A DNA stretch of 5,408 nt from Nitrososphaerales archaeon TH703 (lineage in GTDB: Archaea > Thermoproteota > Nitrososphaeria > Nitrososphaerales > Nitrososphaeraceae): contig JAATVL010000190.1 in NCBI GenBank assembly GCA_014523525.1, positions 1 to 5,408 on the forward strand, read 5' to 3'. Shown one piece after another: positions 1 through 4,903 of this stretch. Below the pieces are notes generated by a model. That model worked only from the letters and a program-made list of their open reading frames with translations. It searched no databases and was not told the DNA's origin. The position numbers and the translations under genes were made by a program. The stretch's first letter is position 1; each line of letters begins with the position of its first letter.

Positions 1-377
1 TCTATTAACTTAATTAGCTCTTCGCTCCCTATGTCGTTATCTATTGTTACGTAATAAGATCCTCCTGACTGCAAGGGGAAGGTCAATGTTACTACCTTCT
101 TATTTACTGTAAGTGTGTATAATGTGGGACCCAATGCTGAATCAAATGCTTTCCTCAGCTGATTACGAGTAGCATCAATAAAATGTTCATTGATTGCTTG
201 TTCTACATTGAGTAATGGTATGAGACCGGGGCGTAACTGTCCCACAACTGTCCTACCAAAATTATTTATCATACCAACATAACGAATTCTTTGTGATAAT
301 AAGAGCAAATTGTGACATTTTTCTTTTTTCTTGATAGAGTCCTCTCGGGTAAGTTGATTGTGTTCTTTTTTTTCCAT
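1..377 (-). CDS. DUF6659-like conserved thaumarchaeal hypothetical protein (partial, C-terminus off the left edge)
   Basis: An uninterrupted minus-strand frame of 125 codons starts at the ATG at 377-375 and reaches the window edge without a stop. The product begins with a Lys/Glu-rich stretch (residues 1-20). It continues with the segment RIRYVGMINNFGRTVVGQLR (about 30-49), then ATRNQLRKAFDSALGPTLYTL (about 70-89), and ends in beta-strand-like alternating sequence (about 90-120). From memory, the 'IR-VG-IN-FGR' core, the 'R-QLRK-FD' helix and the following short beta hairpins match a small (about 110-140 aa) family of unknown function, DUF6659, abundant in Thaumarchaeota with many paralogues per genome. 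No signal peptide, membrane segment or catalytic motif is visible, so it looks cytoplasmic. Biochemical role unknown. It is divergent from the signal peptidase gene and has a TATA-like box about 28 nt before its ATG, suggesting a leaderless transcript. The reading frame is secure; the family name rests on recalled motifs. Confidence 0.82.
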   Translation of the reverse strand, partial: MEKKEHNQLTREDSIKKKEKCHNLLLLSQRIRYVGMINNFGRTVVGQLRPGLIPLLNVEQAINEHFIDATRNQLRKAFDSALGPTLYTLTVNKKVVTLTFPLQSGGSYYVTIDNDIGSEELIKLI

Positions 378-400
378 AATTAAGTAAACCAATTTTGCTA

Positions 401-416
401 GATATATTTTTTAATG
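401..416. promoter_or_regulatory. TATA-like element in the divergent promoter region
   Basis: The AT-rich run starting GATATATTTTTTAAT lies in the 65-nt gap between the divergent DUF6659-like and signal peptidase genes. On the minus strand its AAATATAT core is centred about 28 nt before the ATG at 377, the right spacing for a leaderless archaeal transcript. On the plus strand it lies about 30-38 nt before the ATG at 443, giving a leader of roughly 6-12 nt. One AT block could therefore serve both directions, or two overlapping boxes could be present. Prediction from spacing only. Confidence 0.45.
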
Positions 417-442
417 TTTTTAAAAAGGATCAATAAGTTTTA

Positions 443-1012
443 ATGGTCATTCCAATAGATTACAAGAATATATCCAAAATGAAAAAAAACACGATATATA
501 GCTTGATAGCAATAGCCGTTATTATAGGAGGAGGTCTATTTTGTATACACACATTTTTTGGATCTTTTAATCCCTTTTATGTAGTGGTTAGTGGAAGTAT
601 GATTCCAACAATAAACATAGGCGATATAGTAATTATTAAGAATAACTCATTTGATACTTCATTCAATAATCTTAAAATCGGTGACATTATTGTCTTCAGA
701 GCTGCAGAGGCTAAAACAGATGATGGAAAACCCAAGGTAATAGTACATAGGATATCGGATATTGGAACTTTTTTTGAGAAAAAAGCTGTAAAAACAAAAG
801 GTGATGCAAATCCATATTCTATTCCTGGCATAGACTTTCCAATATTTATGGAAAACTATGTGGGAAAAGTAGTATATGTAATTCCGAAAATAGGAACGAT
901 TTCAATGATTATAACTCCTCCGATAAACTACATCATTATGGCAATAATAATTGGATTGTTAATTTATTCCATTAGACCAAAAAAAGTAGAACACGAGAAT
1001 GAAACAGTGTGA
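443..1012 (+). CDS. Type I signal peptidase, archaeal (S26B) type
   Basis: This is a membrane-bound serine protease that removes signal peptides from Sec-exported proteins on the outer face of the membrane. The 189-aa product has a hydrophobic N-terminal segment (about residues 17-38), then the nucleophile motif SGSMIPT with Ser52. The second conserved box, VHRI, has His102 where bacterial enzymes carry the catalytic Lys. It is followed by KGDAN with Asp121, so the site is the Ser-His-Asp arrangement of archaeal and Sec11-type peptidases. A second hydrophobic segment (about 161-177) and a charged tail end the protein. The two-anchor layout and length are normal for archaeal forms. ATG at 443 is taken as the start; an in-frame ATG at 479 (residue 13) directly precedes the Lys-rich membrane lead-in and is a reasonable alternative. 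No good Shine-Dalgarno is seen for either. The gene appears monocistronic, convergent with the Rieske gene. Its substrates could include the exported dehydrogenase at 3037-4311, but general housekeeping is more likely. Confidence 0.93.
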   Translation: MVIPIDYKNISKMKKNTIYSLIAIAVIIGGGLFCIHTFFGSFNPFYVVVSGSMIPTINIGDIVIIKNNSFDTSFNNLKIGDIIVFRAAEAKTDDGKPKVIVHRISDIGTFFEKKAVKTKGDANPYSIPGIDFPIFMENYVGKVVYVIPKIGTISMIITPPINYIIMAIIIGLLIYSIRPKKVEHENETV

Positions 1013-1013
1013 A

Positions 1014-1042
1014 TTGGGTTTCAAATAAGAATGTAAACCCAA
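1014..1042. terminator. Inverted repeat spanning convergent stop codons
   Basis: TTGGGTTT (1014-1021) and AAACCCAA (1035-1042) form a perfect 8-bp stem with a 13-nt loop. The stem begins 2 nt after the signal peptidase stop codon and runs into the last codons of the Rieske gene on the other strand, so both convergent transcripts would carry the hairpin. It may act as a bidirectional 3'-end element. No U-tract follows on either strand, and archaeal termination usually relies on U-tracts rather than hairpins, so the function is uncertain although the repeat itself is plain. Confidence 0.35.
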
Positions 1043-1335
1043 CCATCTCTTATTTCGATGCTATATGTTTTAAGAGGTTCTTCAGCCGGTAAATTCTCGG
1101 GCATTCCACTTTCTAAATTGAACTTAGACAAGTGTAATGGACAGGTAACAGTAATTTCATCTTCATTTACAAATCCTGTAGAAAGATCAGCATATGCATG
1201 AGTACATATCCTATCAGTTGCATAGATTTTATTATTTACCTTAGATATTAGAATTTTTTTCTCATTATAATCAAAGTCTATCATGTCACCATTATTCACA
1301 GTTTTTGCATCACATGCCTTGATCCATGAATCCAA
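1021..1335 (-). CDS. Small Rieske [2Fe-2S] protein, ferredoxin-like
   Basis: A 104-aa soluble single-domain Rieske protein. The cluster ligands are visible as CTH (Cys44, His46) and CPLH (Cys65, His68), with 18 residues between the two boxes; the C-terminal part (GMPENLPAEEPLKTYSIEIRDGWVYI) is the usual closing beta region. The family carries electrons as the ferredoxin of non-heme-iron oxygenases or, in some genomes, is encoded inside suf iron-sulfur assembly loci. No signal peptide or membrane anchor is present, so it is not the Rieske subunit of a bc1/b6f complex. The start is a TTG at 1335-1333: there is no in-frame ATG before Met18, and an in-frame TGA lies three codons upstream. The weak motif GTGAT (minus strand, 1345-1341) could pair with the 16S rRNA end. 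The gene lies 26 nt after sufD and is probably cotranscribed with it, which favours a role in or alongside Fe-S assembly. Its partner is unknown. Confidence 0.9.
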   Translation of the reverse strand: MDSWIKACDAKTVNNGDMIDFDYNEKKILISKVNNKIYATDRICTHAYADLSTGFVNEDEITVTCPLHLSKFNLESGMPENLPAEEPLKTYSIEIRDGWVYILI

Positions 1336-1361
1336 AATAAATCACATTTAGTAAACTAATT

Positions 1362-2792
1362 CTATCTATACTTATAATGTTTCTCGAATATATCTTCTGT
1401 CTCACGGTATCTAGATTTCTCAACTTCAAGAAGATACTCCATTGCTTCATCAGTTTTGAGCAGTAATGGTTTTCCAAGCCACTTATTTTCTATTAGATAA
1501 TTGATCCAAGCTCTAATAGTGGGACCCATTTTACGAGATAAAGGTTCTAAGAACCCACTTACGATTTCTCTTTTTGCCTCTTCGTTACTAAGTCCTCTGG
1601 ACATAAGATAGAAAATTTGATTTTCATCTATTTGCGCAACAGATGCAGCATGAGTGGCCCTAACTTCATTAGTCTCAATTTCAAGACCGGGTATTGTATC
1701 TGATTTTGCACCCTTATCCAACAATATAGCATGTCCTGCGAGGAACGATTCTGCAGATTTTCCACTTTTATCAATTTTTATCATGCCCTTAAAAAGAGAT
1801 TTCGATTTATCTTTCATTACTGATTTTGATAACACTCTCCCTCTTGTGTTGGGCCCATAGTGAATCAGATTTGATGTTACATCAAATGATTGATCATTAG
1901 TACCAAAAATTATTTCCACATCTTCAGCAGTTGCACCTTCACCTTTCATAATATTGTCAATTTTATATCTTGAAAGCTGCCCTCCGAAAAGTCCCATATA
2001 CCATGACATTTTCGCATCCTTTTCAATGAACGCTTTTCTATTTGAAAAATTAACCGAGTTTTTTTCATTCATTGCTTGCAATGTTACGACTTCCAACCCT
2101 GAATTCGATCCAACATAGCATTCTAATAACTCAAACAGTGATTGTTGAATTTTGTCATCAAATTGCTTGTTGCTATATATTTCTTGGACTATACTGGCTT
2201 TTGAATTTGAATCAGCAATTACAATATTTCTTGTTATGGATGATGTCCCATCTGGTGCGAGAACGTCAATTATTCTTATTGAATCATCAATGATAATATT
2301 TCTCGGTATATATACAAAAATACCAGAGTCAAAACAAGACAATTCTAGAGCAAGAAACTTATCTTCAGAATAGTTAAGTTGATTTGAATTCATTCTCTCC
2401 CTAATAATATTTCCGTGATCCCTTATTGCACTCTTAAGGTCTGAGATAACAACTCCTTGTTTTAATAGTTTATCTGAAACATTAGAATGAACAATTGACG
2501 AGCCTATTTTTAAGATACTCGTTTCCTTTTTTAGCTCTCTTATTCTTTCGTTAATATAATCTTCTGGTATGTAAGACTTGGTCTCTTGTGAAAGATAAAC
2601 CCGATCTGGATAGAGGAGATTGGCATCAGAATATTTTTTGTATAGTGGCGAAACTTCATGTGGTAGAGACGAATAGTTAGAAAATGCATTATTCCTTATT
2701 TCCATCAACCACTCCGGTTCTGAATTCATATTGCTTTTTTCTTTTACATATTTATCATCCAGTGACGATAGGGAAATAAGATTAGTTGTCAT
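1362..2792 (-). CDS. sufD: SufD-type Fe-S cluster assembly scaffold subunit
   Basis: The product is the SufD partner of the SufBCD complex, which builds [Fe-S] clusters in the cytoplasm; SufC would supply ATPase activity and SufB the main scaffold. The 476-aa protein has the family's N-terminal motif SEPEWLMEIRNNAF (residues 24-37), a long beta-helix core (about 150-375), and the C-terminal signature ATHAASVAQIDENQIFYLMSRGLSNEEAK (379-407), followed by GFLEPL. His381 matches the conserved SufD His. The SufB-defining Cys in the CDSLL-like box is absent: the equivalent stretch reads ESFLAGHAILL (348-358), so this is called SufD rather than SufB. Only two cysteines are present (153, 225), neither in a known scaffold motif. 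ATG at 2792 is preferred because a TATA-like box lies about 30 nt upstream; an in-frame ATG at 2729 (residue 22) sits just before the conserved N-terminal motif and is possible. It leads a two-gene unit with the Rieske gene. Unusually, sufB and sufC are not next to it in this window. Confidence 0.88.
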   Translation of the reverse strand: MTTNLISLSSLDDKYVKEKSNMNSEPEWLMEIRNNAFSNYSSLPHEVSPLYKKYSDANLLYPDRVYLSQETKSYIPEDYINERIRELKKETSILKIGSSIVHSNVSDKLLKQGVVISDLKSAIRDHGNIIRERMNSNQLNYSEDKFLALELSCFDSGIFVYIPRNIIIDDSIRIIDVLAPDGTSSITRNIVIADSNSKASIVQEIYSNKQFDDKIQQSLFELLECYVGSNSGLEVVTLQAMNEKNSVNFSNRKAFIEKDAKMSWYMGLFGGQLSRYKIDNIMKGEGATAEDVEIIFGTNDQSFDVTSNLIHYGPNTRGRVLSKSVMKDKSKSLFKGMIKIDKSGKSAESFLAGHAILLDKGAKSDTIPGLEIETNEVRATHAASVAQIDENQIFYLMSRGLSNEEAKREIVSGFLEPLSRKMGPTIRAWINYLIENKWLGKPLLLKTDEAMEYLLEVEKSRYRETEDIFEKHYKYR

Positions 2793-2816
2793 AAAATTGA
2801 GAATAAATATGATTAC

Positions 2817-2826
2817 ACATATTATC
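2817..2826 (-). promoter_or_regulatory. Predicted TATA box of sufD
   Basis: On the minus strand this reads GATAATATGT and is centred about 30 nt before the sufD ATG at 2792. That spacing predicts transcription starting only about 3-4 nt before the ATG, i.e. an almost leaderless mRNA covering sufD and the Rieske gene. No Shine-Dalgarno is seen in front of sufD, consistent with this. Prediction from sequence and spacing only. Confidence 0.4.
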
Positions 2827-2900
2827 TATCTTTCTATTTGTTTGATCCTTCTAATTTCTTACTGTCTTTTTGCGTTAAAAACTTATCATTTTATCTGCTT

Positions 2901-2942
2901 CTATATAAAACTAATAAAAATTGAATTGGCTCATTGGGCCAA
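2901..2942. promoter_or_regulatory. TATA-like box followed by a short hairpin in the sufD/dehydrogenase intergenic region
   Basis: CTATATAAAA (2901-2910) is the best TATA-like sequence in the 244-nt gap between sufD and the dehydrogenase gene, but it is over 90 nt from either start codon. Sixteen nt downstream, TTGGC (2926-2930) and GCCAA (2938-2942) form a 5-bp stem with a 7-nt loop. If used rightward, the box would give the dehydrogenase mRNA a leader of roughly 105 nt or drive a small RNA; leftward it would give sufD a long leader. The rest of the gap is T-rich on the plus strand with no RNA gene I can recognise. Confidence 0.3.
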
Positions 2943-3005
2943 GGTTTAGGAGAGTCTGTGAGCAATAAATACTAATTGGAACCCACGACTACTTTCGTCA
3001 AAACA

Positions 3006-3015
3006 GATAAAAGAT
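3006..3015 (+). promoter_or_regulatory. Predicted proximal TATA-like box of the dehydrogenase gene
   Basis: GATAAAAGAT is centred about 27 nt before the ATG at 3037, the spacing expected for leaderless archaeal transcription. There is no GGAGG-like ribosome binding site before that ATG, which fits. The match to a TATA consensus is moderate, and the stronger box at 2901-2910 is a competing candidate. Confidence 0.35.
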
Positions 3016-3036
3016 TGACTAAAACTTTTTCTACTG

Positions 3037-4311
3037 ATGATTAAAAAAAATATTATTCTTTTTGGGTCTTTAATTATGCTAATCTTTCCTACTTTTGCTC
3101 TTATTACAAATTTTAACGACAACAATATTTCTCATGCATTTTACGTAAGGGCGAGACCTGAGAGTAGTGGACAGATATTAATTGACCCTTCTTTGAAAAT
3201 TGAACTAATATTTAGGGATGGACTCAAGGGGCCAACAACTAGCATGGCATTTCTTGGGCCAAATGATATTCTTGTTCTAGAGAAAAACACAGGTAAAGTC
3301 CAGAGAATCTTAAATGGAAATCTTCAGGAAAAGCCATTACTTCAGGCGAAAGTGGCAACAGAAGTAGAACTGGGAATGTTGGGGATAGCAATATCAAAGA
3401 GTCAAGAAGGAAAGACCTTTGTCTTTCTATATTATAGTGAGGCTAATAGTTCAGGAGTTGTCATGGGTAACAGATTATACAGGTATGAACTTGTTGAAGA
3501 CAGACTTGTAAAACCACTCTTGCTTCTGAACTTGCCTGCAACATCGCCAATACTGGGACATGAAAACAACCATAATGGAGGAAAAGTAGTGATAGGTCCT
3601 GATAATAATGTCTATCTTGTTGTAGGGGATGTAGGCGGCAGAATGGGTAACATTCAGAATATTATGAGAGGTAATTCCCCAGATGGAACAAGTGGGATAC
3701 TAAGAGTCACACAAGATGGTAAATCCGTGGATAATGGAACATTCGGAAATTCAGTTCCTAACACGCTATATTACGCATATGGGATTCGCAATAGCTTTGG
3801 ATTTGACTTTGATCCTATTACTGGTAACCTATGGGATAGTGAAAATGGTGGAATTGATAAGGATGAAATTAATTATGTCTATCCTGGCTTCAATAGTGGC
3901 TGGAGAAAAGCCATGGGTATGGCTTTGTCTAGATTTGATCCTCAAGTGGATTTATACAATTATGCGGGAAAAGGCGAATATAGCGATCCTGAATTTGTAT
4001 GGAAACAAACTGTTGCTCCAACTGCTCTCAAATTCTTGAATTCATCCAGACTAGGCTCACAATATGAAAACACAATATTTGTTGGTGATGTAAAGACCGG
4101 CAACATATATAATTTCAAACTTGATACAGACAGAAAACAATTACTTTTGAAACCACCGTTAGATGACAAAGTTGCCGATACTCCTGACGAAGTTCAAAGC
4201 GTAGTTTTTGGACAAGGGTTTGGAGTAATAACAGACATACAAGTTGGACCAGATGGCTATCTTTACATTCTAGGAATCAATGGGAGCATCTACAGGATAG
4301 TCCCAGTGTAA
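3037..4311 (+). CDS. Exported PQQ-dependent sugar dehydrogenase family beta-propeller (glucose/sorbosone dehydrogenase-like)
   Basis: The 424-aa product belongs to the soluble quinoprotein glucose dehydrogenase family (COG2133), a six-bladed propeller that oxidises sugars or other alcohols/aldehydes with pyrroloquinoline quinone and Ca2+. Residues 1-25 are Lys-rich then hydrophobic, a signal peptide or N-terminal anchor, so the enzyme should act outside the cytoplasmic membrane. Key sites align with Acinetobacter sGDH as I recall it. NHNGGKVVIGPD (178-189) places His179 at the catalytic-base His144. Asp198 in GDVG falls at Asp163 with the same 19-residue spacing. YGIRNSFGFDFDP (248-260) puts Arg251 at the PQQ-contacting Arg228, and SENGGIDKDEIN (268-279) matches the cofactor/Ca2+ loop. 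The last blade is GFGVITDIQVGPDGYLYIL (394-412). Length is normal. Substrate is unknown, and some relatives do not use PQQ; no PQQ synthesis gene is in view. It sits alone between divergent sufD and a separately promoted nuoI. Confidence 0.85.
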   Translation: MIKKNIILFGSLIMLIFPTFALITNFNDNNISHAFYVRARPESSGQILIDPSLKIELIFRDGLKGPTTSMAFLGPNDILVLEKNTGKVQRILNGNLQEKPLLQAKVATEVELGMLGIAISKSQEGKTFVFLYYSEANSSGVVMGNRLYRYELVEDRLVKPLLLLNLPATSPILGHENNHNGGKVVIGPDNNVYLVVGDVGGRMGNIQNIMRGNSPDGTSGILRVTQDGKSVDNGTFGNSVPNTLYYAYGIRNSFGFDFDPITGNLWDSENGGIDKDEINYVYPGFNSGWRKAMGMALSRFDPQVDLYNYAGKGEYSDPEFVWKQTVAPTALKFLNSSRLGSQYENTIFVGDVKTGNIYNFKLDTDRKQLLLKPPLDDKVADTPDEVQSVVFGQGFGVITDIQVGPDGYLYILGINGSIYRIVPV

Positions 4312-4372
4312 GAATACGGTTGAATAAAATCTGACGTTAGTGGTTATTGAGGATAGTCTACTTATTTCTTAA

Positions 4373-4381
4373 CTTAAAATA
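4373..4381 (+). promoter_or_regulatory. Predicted TATA box of the nuoI-nuoJ unit
   Basis: CTTAAAATA is centred about 23 nt before the ATG at 4400 and 29 nt before the ATG at 4406. The second spacing is closer to the usual 26-30 nt, so a leaderless transcript starting at about 4404-4405 would favour the later ATG. The box shows that nuoI may be transcribed separately from the upstream dehydrogenase, whose stop codon lies 88 nt before 4400. The T-rich CTTATTTCTT (4361-4370) just before it could serve as a termination tract for the dehydrogenase mRNA. Confidence 0.4.
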
Positions 4382-4399
4382 TGGCTTGGAATATAATAA

Positions 4400-4903
4400 T
4401 TGTTGATGACCTCAGCAGGTGGTTTCATAAAAGCTATTGAATCAGGATCAAAGCATCTCCTTATCAAGAGATTTACTTTGAGATATCCAGAAAAGAAACT
4501 AAAGTTTGTTGGTGATGGATACCAATTTGATCCAAAGAGAGGCGTTGGTATTGCAGGTTCTAGAGGACGGCATATTCTATATCATGATAAATGTACTGGT
4601 TGTCAGCTTTGCGCAATTGCATGTGAGGGAATTGCTGAAGCAATAGGGATGGTAAAAGTAGATGAACAATGGAAACATAACAAGAAATCCATTATGCCAC
4701 AAATTGATTACGGAAAATGTGTGTTCTGCGGTCTGTGTGTTGATGCATGTCCTTTTTATGCACTGTATATGACAAATGATTATGAATTATCATCATTTAC
4801 AAAGGAGCATCTGATATATACTCCTTCACAGCTGGGTATCAAGCCAAAGTATGATGGTGATGTAGAATTACAGATTGGCACCAGGGGTGCAGATCATGGT
4901 TGA
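4400..4903 (+). CDS. nuoI: Complex I subunit NuoI, two-[4Fe-4S] ferredoxin-type protein
   Basis: NuoI is the peripheral-arm subunit that passes electrons through two [4Fe-4S] clusters towards the quinone site of complex I on the cytoplasmic membrane face. The 167-aa product has both ligand sets: CTGCQLCAIAC (Cys65, 68, 71 and 75) and CVFCGLCVDACP (Cys107, 110, 113 and 117). The latter runs into FYALYMTNDYELSS, the typical NuoI continuation. The first motif ends Cys-Glu-Gly instead of the usual Cys-Pro. Family context: the thaumarchaeal complex lacks the NADH-oxidising NuoEFG module, so reduced ferredoxin or another donor is assumed; that is general knowledge, not visible here. Start: ATG at 4400 gives the longest form, but the ATG at 4406 (residue 3) fits the TATA-like box better; the difference is two residues. 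It overlaps nuoJ by 8 nt, so the two are cotranscribed. The preceding gene is a dehydrogenase rather than nuoH, so the visible nuo unit begins at nuoI. Confidence 0.94.
   Translation: MLMTSAGGFIKAIESGSKHLLIKRFTLRYPEKKLKFVGDGYQFDPKRGVGIAGSRGRHILYHDKCTGCQLCAIACEGIAEAIGMVKVDEQWKHNKKSIMPQIDYGKCVFCGLCVDACPFYALYMTNDYELSSFTKEHLIYTPSQLGIKPKYDGDVELQIGTRGADHG
4883..4889 (+). promoter_or_regulatory. Shine-Dalgarno-like site for nuoJ inside nuoI
   Basis: AGGGGTG lies within the last codons of nuoI, 6 nt before the nuoJ ATG at 4896. It resembles the archaeal AGGAGGTG consensus with one base missing. It is the only good ribosome-binding-like site in the window and decides the nuoJ start. Its use on an internal operon gene, while first genes look leaderless, matches the usual archaeal pattern. 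Confidence 0.5.

Noticed and set aside
577..831. Minus-strand open frame of 84 codons inside the signal peptidase gene
   Set aside because: It lies wholly antisense to a clearly recognised gene with intact catalytic motifs, and its product has no recognisable features.
1021..1335. Rieske subunit of a cytochrome bc complex
   Set aside because: There is no N-terminal membrane anchor or Tat signal, the protein is only 104 aa, and no cytochrome b gene is adjacent; the CTH/CPLH spacing fits ferredoxin-type Rieske proteins.
1654..2373. Three plus-strand open frames of 68-73 codons antisense to sufD
   Set aside because: All are inside the conserved sufD coding sequence on the other strand, overlap each other, and show no family motif; they are chance frames.
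1362..2792. Reading the 476-aa protein as SufB
   Set aside because: The overall fold and the YLMSRGL motif are shared, but the SufB Cys box (CDSLL-like) is missing while the SufD-type His381 context is present.
2793..3036. Possible tRNA or other structured RNA gene in the intergenic region
   Set aside because: No GGTTCGANNC-like T-loop, no 7-bp acceptor stem and no anticodon arm could be found; only the 5-bp hairpin at 2926-2942 and a weak GCTCA/TGAGC pairing are present.
3716..4169. Additional open frames overlapping the dehydrogenase gene (plus 3716-4039, minus 3960-4169)
   Set aside because: The main frame carries the propeller signatures across this whole region, so these are out-of-frame shadows.
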